From Effusibacillus pohliae DSM 22757 (GTDB taxonomy: Bacteria; Bacillota; Bacilli; Tumebacillales; Effusibacillaceae), in assembly GCF_000376225.1 (NCBI RefSeq), contig NZ_AQXL01000132.1, positions 62,001-126,000 on the forward strand: a stretch of 64,000 bases of DNA, written 5' to 3'. The notes beneath the pieces were generated by a model, which was not told the DNA's origin, ran no database searches, and saw only the letters and a list, made by a program, of their open reading frames with translations. The translations under genes were made by a program, and so were the position numbers. Below are positions 55,631 to 63,029 of the stretch, piece after piece (the first letter of the stretch is position 1; each line of letters starts with the position of its first letter).

Positions 55631-57859
55631 TCACTTGCTGATGAAATACGGCGGATTCTGCTTTTCTTTCAGCTGATCCAACAACTTGACCATGACAACC
55701 GCCGCCTGCGCTTTGGTCAGCGGCCGCTTTGGCATAAAGTTGCCTTCCCATCCGGACATGAGTCCGAGCGCGGCTGCAATCTCGATATCCCCGACATATT
55801 TTCCGTCCGATTCAACCGAAACATCCCGGAAGTGAATCTTGAAGGTGTCGGTCGAATCGGACAATTTCCCGTATCCGAGAATCGCCGTCACCAGATCGGC
55901 AAATTCTTCCCGGGTGATGACATCATTTGGACGAAAATTTTTCACGTTCGGATCGATCCATTTCCGTGCCGCCGCCTCTTCAATAAATTGATAGTTCGGG
56001 TCTGTCTTTGGCACATCGTCGAACAGCTGCTTCTCAAGCGCGCGAACCGGTCCGTCGACCGCCATCACCAGATACCTGACCGTCTCGGCCCGGGTAACTC
56101 CCGCATCCGGATTGAGCTTGCCGTCCTTAACCGTATAGATACCCCGGTCAAGGAAATATTGCATCTGTTTTTCCGCCCAATGGCCTTTTATATCGCTCGC
56201 CTGCACCGGCTGCCCCGGTTGCCCGCCCCACGGAGACACCCATTCGCCTGTTTTCGCATCGATCAGTTGTGCCGCGTCATTGATCAGCGGCGCATAGACC
56301 AATTGCACACCTTTCGGCTTAGTGGGATCGTACGGTTTCCCGTACGGGTTTTGGTTCGGTTCAAAAATTGGGACATATTGCAGGCGAACCGGATATTTTT
56401 CCAGATACTTTTCTTTCGCCGTCTCGGCGCCGATCAGGTTCTCTTTCGTCGGGAATGCCAGCGTGTTCAACCAACCTCCTCCGCCATAGTATTCCCTTAC
56501 TTCGCCTGTATTCGGATCGATCTCCACAAAGATGTTCGGATCGCGCAACGGAGTGCCGTTGACCAAGGTAACAAAATTGAACCGGTAGCCCGCACCGAAA
56601 AATTGCGTTGACGAATCAAACGCGATCTGGTGGATGGCAGTGGGAAGCGCATTTTTCACAAATTCGATCGCCTTGGCTTGCGCCTGTTCCCTGGAGATTG
56701 CCGGATTCGCGGGGAATTCTTGCGGTCCTTTCCTAAAATCCATGCGGAACAGGTGGAGCAGTTCGCCGGTTTTCACATTGATCATGACCGAGATGCGTTT
56801 CAGCGTTTGGATTTGAAAGTCTTTCGGATCACCCTGCTGAAAGTCAAACTGCCATACTGGTTGATTGTTGGGCCCATTTTGATAATTGGATCCCTGCAGC
56901 GTGTAGCCTTCGAGACCCAGGTTGTAGGATTTGAGCAACTCAAGCGCAGCTTCTTTTGTCAGTTCCTTGGTCGTTTTCGGCGCTCCCGGCCGATCGGCCA
57001 GCGGCTTCCAGTCGCCCGTTTGGCCGGCGGGCAGCGGATTCCCTTCGCGGTCAATAGCCACCCCTTTTGTTGCGTCGATCATCGGCAGTCCATACTGGCC
57101 CCACGGACCGTACACCAGTCGGGCCTCATCCGGCCTGTCTTTATACGGTTTCAGTTTTGCGATGTACTGCAGTTGCAGATTAAGAGCATTACGAAACGCT
57201 TCCTTCGCTTGCTGCTCCGTTATGGTTGCATTCGGCTGCGGGAATTGAACGCTTTCTGTCCAATTGTAATGGTAGCTGCGAAGCTCTCCATTTCCGTTGA
57301 CCATGATGCTGACTCCGTCCATCGGATACGGAATTCCGTTGACCATCCGGACAAACCGGAACGAATGCGTGACCGTTTGCGAGCCATAAGGAACGGGGTA
57401 CTTTGCATCCCCCATTTCCTGCACCTGATCGATCTTGTCCGCATCAAACCGCTTCAAGTATTCAACCGCTTTTGCCTTTGCCTCTTCCCGCGAAATCGCA
57501 TTTTCAATCGGAGCGTCATCCCGTTGGAAGACGTTCAGATCGAGCAATTTTGCCGTTTTTGCATCGATCACCACGTTAATCTCGCCAAAAGCGAATTGAT
57601 TTTGCTTGGAAAAATGGATGATCCAGATGCTGCTGCGGCCAAACGGCGGTAACCCCCCCTTGTCCTCCTGCAACGTCGCATCGCGGAACTGGTAACCGTC
57701 AGGCAGCTTGATGTACTTCTTGGCTGCCTCAATCGCTTGCTCCTGCGTTAATGTCCCGGCAGTCGCCTGCGACGCATCGGCGAGCGCCGCATAGGGCGCC
57801 GATGAAATCAACATGCCGATCGTCAATGCGGCTGTCGCGGCGCGTTTCATTTTCTTCAT
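55631..57859 (-). CDS. Secreted YcdB/YcdC- and PepSY-like protein with three SLH domains
   Basis: A 742-residue exported protein. A signal peptide (MKKMKRAATAALTIGMLISSAPYAALA) is followed by two large YcdB/YcdC-type halves that each hold PepSY-like repeats (LTQEQAIEAAKKYIK, ISREEAKAKAVEYLKRF, ITEQQAKEAFRNALNLQ, ISREQAQAKAIEFVKN). Residues from about 560 are three S-layer homology domains (DIKGHWAEKQMQYFLDRGI, FDDVPKTDPNYQFIEEAAARKWI, FRDVSVESDGKYVGDIEIAAALGLM) that should bind cell-wall polymers. PepSY-type units often inhibit proteases, but no protease is encoded beside it. ATG at 57859 behind GGAGGAGAAGGGA. Function unknown. Confidence 0.85.
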   Translation of the reverse strand: MKKMKRAATAALTIGMLISSAPYAALADASQATAGTLTQEQAIEAAKKYIKLPDGYQFRDATLQEDKGGLPPFGRSSIWIIHFSKQNQFAFGEINVVIDAKTAKLLDLNVFQRDDAPIENAISREEAKAKAVEYLKRFDADKIDQVQEMGDAKYPVPYGSQTVTHSFRFVRMVNGIPYPMDGVSIMVNGNGELRSYHYNWTESVQFPQPNATITEQQAKEAFRNALNLQLQYIAKLKPYKDRPDEARLVYGPWGQYGLPMIDATKGVAIDREGNPLPAGQTGDWKPLADRPGAPKTTKELTKEAALELLKSYNLGLEGYTLQGSNYQNGPNNQPVWQFDFQQGDPKDFQIQTLKRISVMINVKTGELLHLFRMDFRKGPQEFPANPAISREQAQAKAIEFVKNALPTAIHQIAFDSSTQFFGAGYRFNFVTLVNGTPLRDPNIFVEIDPNTGEVREYYGGGGWLNTLAFPTKENLIGAETAKEKYLEKYPVRLQYVPIFEPNQNPYGKPYDPTKPKGVQLVYAPLINDAAQLIDAKTGEWVSPWGGQPGQPVQASDIKGHWAEKQMQYFLDRGIYTVKDGKLNPDAGVTRAETVRYLVMAVDGPVRALEKQLFDDVPKTDPNYQFIEEAAARKWIDPNVKNFRPNDVITREEFADLVTAILGYGKLSDSTDTFKIHFRDVSVESDGKYVGDIEIAAALGLMSGWEGNFMPKRPLTKAQAAVVMVKLLDQLKEKQNPPYFISK

Positions 57860-58155
57860 TCCCTTCTCCTCCTCCGAGCGTTTGCTCCCCATTTTTCTAC
57901 AAGCTGCAGTGTGCTAGAGATTTCCATAAAGGTTAGACGTGTGATTCGGCAAAAAAGTTTCGCTTTTTCGATAAAAAATTTTTCGACAAATATTTCGCCA
58001 GGTTTATCTGTTAAGACAGAGCTGGTTATCTTGAACCGGGTGATCGCACGTGAAAAAAAGCGCTTTTTGTCGTTTTTGGCGGGAGAGGGAATGAAAAATG
58101 AACCGGTGGCTGAAAAAACGAGGCGGTTCAAAAGCAAAAAAGAGGAAGCGAAAAG
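57860..58155. other. AT-rich gap upstream of the SLH/YcdB-like gene
   Basis: About 300 bases without a gene, richer in A and T than its surroundings. It contains TTTGTCGAA on the minus strand (57982-57990), a perfect Spo0A box, with a related TTATCGAAA beside it. A possible promoter is TTGCCG-N16-TTTATG further towards the gene. A plus-strand ORF over the region is antisense to the small gene at 58165 and is not called. Confidence 0.5.
57982..57990 (-). promoter_or_regulatory. Spo0A box
   Basis: Minus strand TTTGTCGAA matches the 0A consensus exactly. It lies about 125 bases upstream of the SLH/YcdB-like start, hinting at control at the onset of sporulation. A 9-base match can be chance. Confidence 0.4.
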
Positions 58156-58183
58156 CAGCCGGCTCTATTGCCAGAGTCGGCTG
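58156..58183 (-). terminator. Terminator overlapping the end of the XapX-like gene
   Basis: Arms CAGCCGGCTCT (58156-58166) and AGAGTCGGCTG (58173-58183) pair over 11 positions with one wobble; on the minus strand GCTTTTCGC follows. The stop codon of the small gene is inside the stem. Confidence 0.65.
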
Positions 58184-58338
58184 ATCCAATGGAAGACGAC
58201 ACCGCCCAGCCAGATCCCGATAATGCCCAGAATACCGGAAAAAACGGACGGTGCCGGCAGCGGCAATTTTAGCGCGGAAAACAGAAACCCGACGATCAGT
58301 CCGGTCACCAAAGACAAAATCATGACGCGTGCGTCCAA
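58165..58338 (-). CDS. Small XapX-domain membrane protein
   Basis: A 57-residue protein with two hydrophobic helices separated by a Pro-rich turn: LVTGLIVGFLFSALKLPLP then SVFSGILGIIGIWLGGVVF. This is the two-helix pattern of XapX/DUF1427 proteins. TTG at 58338 has AAAGGAG nine bases before it, and that site is the end of the upstream reading frame; an ATG at 58323 is the alternative. It begins four bases after the upstream gene stops, so the two are cotranscribed. Function unknown. Confidence 0.7.
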   Translation of the reverse strand: MDARVMILSLVTGLIVGFLFSALKLPLPAPSVFSGILGIIGIWLGGVVFHWISRLWQ

Positions 58339-58342
58339 ACAG

Positions 58343-58786
58343 TCAATCTCCTTTCCCGTTTGTTTTATTTAAAGTATCCACCCGCAGTTCCACTTCCATC
58401 CGGCTGACGGAACCCGCCAAAAGCATCTGATAGCCGACACGCAAGCGTCCGCCTGCTCTCGACAGCCGGTTTTCCAGACGAAACGTACGGATTTCGAGCG
58501 GCAAACTGCCATGGGGCGTGATGAATTGGGTGGCATCAGCCGCCCCCCGCCTGAATAACGCTTTCATGCCGGCCGCTCCCTGCCGGATGAGGGAAGCTTG
58601 CGAAGGCTCGATTTTCCATGTGGTTTGCGTCGTTTGGCCATCCTCGCCAGCTTCCCGATAAGCGATGTACAGTGCGTTATCTTTCAGGTACAGATGTCCC
58701 TGTTCGCTCAAAGTAAATGTCTGCGATGTACCGTCTTCCAGCGTTTGACGGGTATGAATCCGAACCCGGACGGGAATTTTCTCCAC
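58343..58786 (-). CDS. DUF1934 (YwiB-like) beta-barrel protein
   Basis: A 147-residue protein with the DUF1934 pattern: VEKIPVRVRIHTRQTLEDG, FTLSEQGHLYLKDNALYIAYREAGEDG, TTWKIEPSQASLIRQGAA, and a C-terminal LRVGYQMLLAGSVSRMEVELRV. It resembles a lipocalin-like barrel; the cellular role is unknown. GTG at 58786 follows GGAGGGGGGTGAC. In B. subtilis ywiB precedes argS; here it is followed by a XapX-like gene. Confidence 0.8.
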   Translation of the reverse strand: MEKIPVRVRIHTRQTLEDGTSQTFTLSEQGHLYLKDNALYIAYREAGEDGQTTQTTWKIEPSQASLIRQGAAGMKALFRRGAADATQFITPHGSLPLEIRTFRLENRLSRAGGRLRVGYQMLLAGSVSRMEVELRVDTLNKTNGKGD

Positions 58787-58824
58787 ACCGTCACCCCCCT
58801 CCCTACTGTAGCAAAAATTAAAAT

Positions 58825-58847
58825 GACCTGCACCAAAAATGCAGGTC
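58825..58847 (-). terminator. Perfect hairpin upstream of the DUF1934 gene
   Basis: GACCTGCA (58825-58832) and TGCAGGTC (58840-58847) form an 8-bp stem; on the minus strand ATTTTAATTTTTG follows. It looks like a terminator or leader attenuator for minus-strand transcription coming from the cheY side, where no minus-strand gene is seen. Confidence 0.6.
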
Positions 58848-58930
58848 TGCGGCTGAGAGGACTCCCGCTTCAGCGCAACACGGGGCCTGACTCGGCTGAT
58901 TTTTTTGTACACGCGTACGAACACATGCGC

Positions 58931-58936
58931 TATAAT
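58931..58936 (+). promoter_or_regulatory. -10 element upstream of the TnpB remnant and cheY
   Basis: Perfect TATAAT. No good -35 at 16-18 bases; TTGTAC lies 20 bases upstream, and GTAC-ACGC-GTAC there is a small dyad. Confidence 0.4.
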
Positions 58937-58977
58937 TATCTGAAAAGTGTTCTGTACGGGGAGGTGAATCCATTCCC

Positions 58978-59061
58978 ATGCTGCACCACAAAGCCTTTCG
59001 CTTTGGCATCTACCCTACACCGGAGCAAATCACCCTCCTTCGCAAGATGTTTGGATGCTGA
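58978..59061 (+). pseudogene. Truncated TnpB (IS200/IS605 OrfB) N-terminal remnant
   Basis: ATG at 58978 opens 27 codons reading MLHHKAFRFGIYPTPEQITL and then LRKMFGC before a stop. This is the typical N-terminus of TnpB (KAFKFRIYPNxEQ...L..FGC), which normally continues for 350 residues or more. GGGGAGGTG lies upstream. The stop comes just where TnpB would go on, so the rest was lost. No TnpA or transposon ends were recognised. It lies 95 bases before cheY. Confidence 0.65.
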
Positions 59062-59155
59062 CGCAACGCCTAAGGAGGTGGGAATGTTCAAAATTCGAAG
59101 CAAGACGGGGGCCAAATAGGGAACAAAGACGATTCAAGTGGGGAAGGGGATATGG

Positions 59156-59515
59156 ATGGCCAAAATTTTGATCGTGGACGATGCGGCATTCATGCGGATG
59201 ATGTTGAAAAATATTCTCGCCCAGCACGGCCATGAGGTGATCGGGGAAGCGGTCACCGGCAAGGAAGCGGTCGAGAAGTACCAGTTGCTGCGGCCGGACC
59301 TCGTGACGATGGACATCACGATGCCCGATATGGACGGGATTGAGGCGGTCGAGAAGATCCGCCAGCTCGACCCGGACGCCAAGATCATCATGTGCTCGGC
59401 GGTGGGACAAGAAGTGTTGGTACGGAAAGCGATCTCCTTGGGCGCAAAAGATTTTGTCGTCAAGCCGTTTGAAGCGGACCGGGTGGTTTCCGCGATCAAC
59501 CAACTGTTCGAGTAA
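59156..59515 (+). CDS. cheY: Chemotaxis response regulator CheY
   Basis: A 119-residue receiver domain closely like B. subtilis CheY: ILIVDDAAFMRMMLKNIL, the phosphoacceptor Asp in PDLVTMDITMPDMDG (about residue 53), IIMCSAVGQE, GAKDFVVKPFEADRV. It carries the chemotaxis signal from CheA to the flagellar switch. ATG at 59156 behind GGAAGGGG; an in-frame start at 59138 is less likely. It stands alone, outside any flagellar cluster, but two chemoreceptors are encoded in the window. Confidence 0.94.
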   Translation: MAKILIVDDAAFMRMMLKNILAQHGHEVIGEAVTGKEAVEKYQLLRPDLVTMDITMPDMDGIEAVEKIRQLDPDAKIIMCSAVGQEVLVRKAISLGAKDFVVKPFEADRVVSAINQLFE

Positions 59516-59518
59516 TTG

Positions 59519-59545
59519 GAACCCGCCGATCGGCGGGTTCTTTTC
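59519..59545 (+). terminator. Terminator of cheY
   Basis: GAACCCGCCGA / TCGGCGGGTTC (59519-59540), a perfect 11-bp palindromic stem, followed by TTTTC. It begins three bases after the cheY stop. Confidence 0.85.
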
Positions 59546-59621
59546 ATATCTTGCCGCTGAAAAAAATCGCTGCGGCAATCGTCCCCACCATCAGCGCAAA
59601 AAAGATGCAAGCCAGATACAT
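59544..59621 (-). CDS. Possible 25-residue single-helix membrane peptide
   Basis: An open frame on the minus strand reads MYLACIFFALMVGTIAAAIF and then FSGKI, one hydrophobic helix. It follows the MFS stop by about 17 bases. GGAG lies directly before the ATG, too close to be ideal. Composition could be chance. Confidence 0.25.
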   Translation of the reverse strand: MYLACIFFALMVGTIAAAIFFSGKI

Positions 59622-59637
59622 CTCCGAATCCAGCGGT

Positions 59638-60810
59638 TCATTGTTTCTGCACGGCGGATCCTTCACCGGCAGTTGCCTGACGAACCGTTCTCCCCGCCAG
59701 ATACAGGTTGCTCAACAAGGCGAGCAAGATCGTTCCCACCGTCAAAACGACGACTCCCTGCCAGGCAAACGATTTCCACAGCAGCCCCGGCACCCATGCC
59801 CCGAGGCTTCCGCCCAGATAAAAAAACACCAGGTACAAAGACGTGGCAGCCCCGCGGGATGTGGCGGCGATATCGGTGACATAAGCGGTAGTGGCCGACT
59901 GGGACGCGAAATTGCCTAATGTCAACAGACAGCAACCGGCAACCAGCGCGGGAATGGACGGCCCAAGCGACAGCAGGATGCCGGATGCCCCAATCAGGTG
60001 ACCGATCGCCATCGTCGCCCGTCTGCCGATTCTGTCGGACAGGAAACCGGCCGCCGGAGCGGACAACATCCCGCAGACATACGTCACAAACAGCAGCGAA
60101 ATTTGCGTCACGCTGAGAAAAAACGGGGCCTGGGCGGCATGAAACGGCAGGTACGTAAAAAACCCGATAAACGCAAAAAATTGCGAAAACCCGATGAAAA
60201 AGGCACCCAGCAAAGCCGGATTGCGCAAGTAAACCAGAAAACTGCCGGCATGTCGTCCCGATTGATTGGTGGACGCCGGCAGAAACCGCCAGACCAACAA
60301 AACTACGATAGCAGAACCGACGGCGATCACTGCGAATACCGCATGCCAGGAAAACGCCTCCGCGATCGGACCGGATATCACCCGCCCCAACAAGCCACCC
60401 GCCACATTTGCACTGACATAGATGCCCATCACCCGTCCTCGTTGCGAAACCGGAAACTCCTCCGCGGCGTAGGCCATGAGAATCGCTGTTACGCCGGGGA
60501 TGAACAGGCCGCATATCGATCGCCAGAACAAAACGGTTGCAAACGAATCAGCGATCGACTGCATGACGCTTGGCAGCACCAGCAGTCCGCTTGACAGCAG
60601 GATCACTTTTTTTCGGTCCCAACGGTCAAACAAGGGAGCCATCAGCAAGGATGACAGCGCCAGCGCAAAAATCGTGGCGGAAATCACCAGGCTGGCGGTC
60701 GCGATCGATATCTGAAAATCTTCCGCCAATAACGGAAGCAACGGTTGCGGCGCATACAGCACCACAAACACATTGGTGGCCGCGAGAAACAGAATTAGCA
60801 ATCGGTTCAT
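59638..60810 (-). CDS. MFS transporter, YnfM-like drug/metabolite exporter
   Basis: A 390-residue, 12-helix major facilitator of the drug:H+ antiporter type. It begins MNRLLILFLAATNVFVVLYAPQPLLPLLAEDF and has the loop 2-3 motif PLFDRWDRKKVILLSSG and SDRIGRRATMAIGHLIGASG in the second half. Close relatives (YnfM, arabinose efflux-type) export small molecules. ATG at 60810 behind GGGGGACGC; an in-frame GTG/ATG at 60825 is less favoured. No regulator is nearby. Substrate unknown. Confidence 0.82.
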   Translation of the reverse strand: MNRLLILFLAATNVFVVLYAPQPLLPLLAEDFQISIATASLVISATIFALALSSLLMAPLFDRWDRKKVILLSSGLLVLPSVMQSIADSFATVLFWRSICGLFIPGVTAILMAYAAEEFPVSQRGRVMGIYVSANVAGGLLGRVISGPIAEAFSWHAVFAVIAVGSAIVVLLVWRFLPASTNQSGRHAGSFLVYLRNPALLGAFFIGFSQFFAFIGFFTYLPFHAAQAPFFLSVTQISLLFVTYVCGMLSAPAAGFLSDRIGRRATMAIGHLIGASGILLSLGPSIPALVAGCCLLTLGNFASQSATTAYVTDIAATSRGAATSLYLVFFYLGGSLGAWVPGLLWKSFAWQGVVVLTVGTILLALLSNLYLAGRTVRQATAGEGSAVQKQ

Positions 60811-61002
60811 CCATGCGTCCCCCAATCTCTATCTGAAAGTATACCAGAAAATTCCCTGGTCGCGACCGCAATTTGCAGACGACCGGGATACCGGAGTCGC
60901 TGTTGCCGGTCCCGTTCGCAAAATTTGTGGAAATGACCAACGGTACGGTGATCGACGCACCACTTCAATGAAATAAGTTGCAGTTTATTTGGAGGGAGTA
61001 AT

Positions 61003-61053
61003 GTGAAAAAAATCGGTTGCCCTAGAGATGACGCCCATGCTGGGCGTACATGA
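61003..61053 (+). CDS. Possible 16-residue leader-like peptide
   Basis: GTG at 61003 with GGAGGG at an ideal six-base distance encodes MKKIGCPRDDAHAGRT. The frame contains a hairpin (ACGCCCA/TGGGCGT, 61031-61047). No promoter was seen and there is no plus-strand gene after it, so a true gene is doubtful. Confidence 0.2.
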   Translation: MKKIGCPRDDAHAGRT

Positions 61054-61091
61054 AAATGGCGTGCAAACCGATGCCGGTTTCCACGCCATTT
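61054..61091 (-). terminator. Terminator of speE-speB
   Basis: AAATGGCGTG (61054-61063) pairs with CACGCCATTT (61082-61091), and AAACCG/CGGTTT extends the stem inside past a C-C mismatch. On the minus strand the stem ends in TTTTC. It is eight bases after the speB stop. Confidence 0.88.
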
Positions 61092-61098
61092 CACATCC

Positions 61099-61968
61099 CT
61101 ACTTCACAAACCCCAGCAGCACTTCGCGGATTACCTTCGAGGCAACGATCTGCGACAGTTCGGACGGGTCGATGCCAGGCGCGACTTCGACGATGTCGAA
61201 GCCGACCACATTCAGCTCCGCTTCGGCGATCGCATGGATCGACTGCAGCAGTTCGAGCGATGTGATGCCGCCCGGTTCGGCCGTTCCGGTGCCGGGCGCG
61301 AACGCCGGGTCCAACACGTCGATATCGACCGTCACATAGACGGGACGCCCCTTCAGTTCCGGCAGCACTTTGCGCAGCGGCTCCAATACGGTGAATGGGT
61401 AAAAATGGGTGTTCTCCCGCCCCCACTGAAATTCTTCACGCGTGCCGGAGCGGATGCCAAACTGGTACACGTTTTGCGGGCCGATCAATCCGGCCGCCTT
61501 GCGAATCACGGCTGCATGGGAATATTCCTCACCCTCGTAATGCTCCCGCAGATCGGCGTGCGCGTCGATATGGATCAGCGCAAGCCCCGGATATTTTTTC
61601 GCGACTGCCTGGATCGGCCCCCACGTCACCAGATGTTCGCCGCCGATGCCCAGCGGGAACTTGCCGTCCGCCAAGATCTTCTCGACAAAATCGCGGATCT
61701 GCTTAACCGACCGCTGCGGATTGCCAAACGCCAGCGGAATGTCGCCGGCGTCAAAATATCTCACATCTTCCAGATGCCTGTCCAGGTACGGGCTGTATTC
61801 CTCCAACCCGATCGACACTTCCCGCACGCGCGCCGGGCCGAGCCGGGTGCCGCTACGGAACGACACCGTCCAGTCCATCGGCATCCCGTAAATCACCGCC
61901 TGCGCCGCTTCATAATCCTGCGTCGCGCCGATAAACTCATTCCCATTGTAGGCAGGATCAAATTTCAT
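61099..61968 (-). CDS. speB: Agmatinase
   Basis: A 289-residue ureohydrolase that cleaves agmatine to putrescine and urea. The two-manganese ligands are in GIGGEHLVTWG, LIHIDAHADLRE and VTVDIDVLDPAFAPGTGTAEPGG. ATG at 61968 gives the same N-terminus as B. subtilis SpeB (MKFDPAYNG); GTG at 61989, which overlaps the speE stop, is the alternative start. It is coupled to speE in one transcript, and its putrescine feeds SpeE. Confidence 0.95.
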   Translation of the reverse strand: MKFDPAYNGNEFIGATQDYEAAQAVIYGMPMDWTVSFRSGTRLGPARVREVSIGLEEYSPYLDRHLEDVRYFDAGDIPLAFGNPQRSVKQIRDFVEKILADGKFPLGIGGEHLVTWGPIQAVAKKYPGLALIHIDAHADLREHYEGEEYSHAAVIRKAAGLIGPQNVYQFGIRSGTREEFQWGRENTHFYPFTVLEPLRKVLPELKGRPVYVTVDIDVLDPAFAPGTGTAEPGGITSLELLQSIHAIAEAELNVVGFDIVEVAPGIDPSELSQIVASKVIREVLLGFVK

Positions 61969-61985
61969 CGGATGCAATCCCCTGT

Positions 61986-62819
61986 TCACTTCAACAATTC
62001 CTCCACGAACTTCGGCAGATTGAAGATCGACTTGTGGATCTTCGGCGAATAGTATTTCGTTCCGGGCGGATCGAACAGGTTTGACTCGTCCACTTCCAGC
62101 GGATCATATTTTTTCGATCCCATCGTGAAGCTCCACAAGCCGGACGGATAGGTCGGAATCGAAACGGTGTAATAGCGGGTGACCGGGAAAATCGACGCGA
62201 TATCCTTAAACACCCGCCGGATCAAATCGCGGTTGAACCAGGGCGACTCGGATTGTGCGACCATGATCCCGTCTTCCTTCAGCGCCTCATAAATCCCCTG
62301 GTAAAAATCTTTCGCGAACAGCCCCACAGCAGGGCCGACAGGTTCCGTCGAGTCGACGAGAATGATATCGTATTCGTTCTTGTGTTCCATCACATGCTTG
62401 ATGCCGTCAATCACCTGCACATCCACTTTCGGATTGCCGGTCAGTTCGCTCGCGATCTGCGGCAAGAACTGTTTCGACACTTCGATCACGCGGCCGTCGA
62501 TCTCCGCCAGAACCGCTTTTTCGACGCTCGGATGTTTGACGATTTCACGGATCGCCCCGCCGTCGCCGCCGCCGACCACCAGCACCTTTTTCGGATTCGG
62601 ATGCGTGTTCAGCGCGACGTGCGAAATCATCTCATGATAGACGAATTCATCCTCATCGGTCGTCATCACCATGCCGTCAAGCACGAGCATTTTCCCCCAC
62701 TGCAGCGTCTCGATCAGATCGATTTGCTGAAATTCCGATTTTTCCGTATGCAGCGTTTGCTTGACTTTGGCCGTAATGCCAAAATTCGCCGTTTGCTTCT
62801 CCGTGTACCAGAGTTCCAT
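61986..62819 (-). CDS. speE: Spermidine synthase
   Basis: A 277-residue aminopropyltransferase joining decarboxylated SAM and putrescine. The nucleotide motif [21 protein letters not shown], the Glu in [15 protein letters not shown], and [14 protein letters not shown] are conserved. GGAGG lies upstream of the ATG. A clear sigma-A promoter precedes it. Order speE-speB with a divergent penicillin-binding protein gene matches the B. subtilis ywhE(pbpG)-speE-speB region. Confidence 0.96.
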   Translation of the reverse strand: MELWYTEKQTANFGITAKVKQTLHTEKSEFQQIDLIETLQWGKMLVLDGMVMTTDEDEFVYHEMISHVALNTHPNPKKVLVVGGGDGGAIREIVKHPSVEKAVLAEIDGRVIEVSKQFLPQIASELTGNPKVDVQVIDGIKHVMEHKNEYDIILVDSTEPVGPAVGLFAKDFYQGIYEALKEDGIMVAQSESPWFNRDLIRRVFKDIASIFPVTRYYTVSIPTYPSGLWSFTMGSKKYDPLEVDESNLFDPPGTKYYSPKIHKSIFNLPKFVEELLK

Positions 62820-62950
62820 CGACTGTTGATCCTCCTCATCTTCGTCCGATTATCGCCAACCGGCTTCCGCTCGGCCAAAACCTCATCTATCCACAGGTTG
62901 CCTCCGCCTGCCGGATGCTATCCGCATGTCGCTCCCATGCAATGTGCATT

Positions 62951-62979
62951 ATTATACATCATGGTTTATCATCTAGCAA
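62951..62979 (-). promoter_or_regulatory. Sigma-A promoter of speE-speB
   Basis: Minus strand TTGCTA (62974-62979), 17-base spacer, TATAAT (62951-62956). It overlaps the putative forward promoter of the pbp gene. Confidence 0.75.
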
Positions 62980-62993
62980 TTTTGCCCATACTG
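62964..62993 (+). promoter_or_regulatory. Possible forespore (sigma-F/sigma-G) promoter of the pbp gene
   Basis: GTTTA (62964-62968), 18-base spacer, CATACTG (62987-62993) fits the sigma-G pattern GHATR-N18-CATWMTA at 10 of 12 positions. B. subtilis pbpG in the same gene context is forespore-expressed, which supports it. Confidence 0.45.
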
Positions 62994-63029
62994 GTTGCTA
63001 GCCGATCTGCACCAAGGAGCGTGGTGTTG

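Noticed and set aside
57911-58372. A 153-codon plus-strand frame in the gap upstream of the SLH/YcdB-like gene
   Set aside because: It is Lys/Arg-rich, lacks a ribosome site and runs antisense through the XapX-like gene and its terminator.
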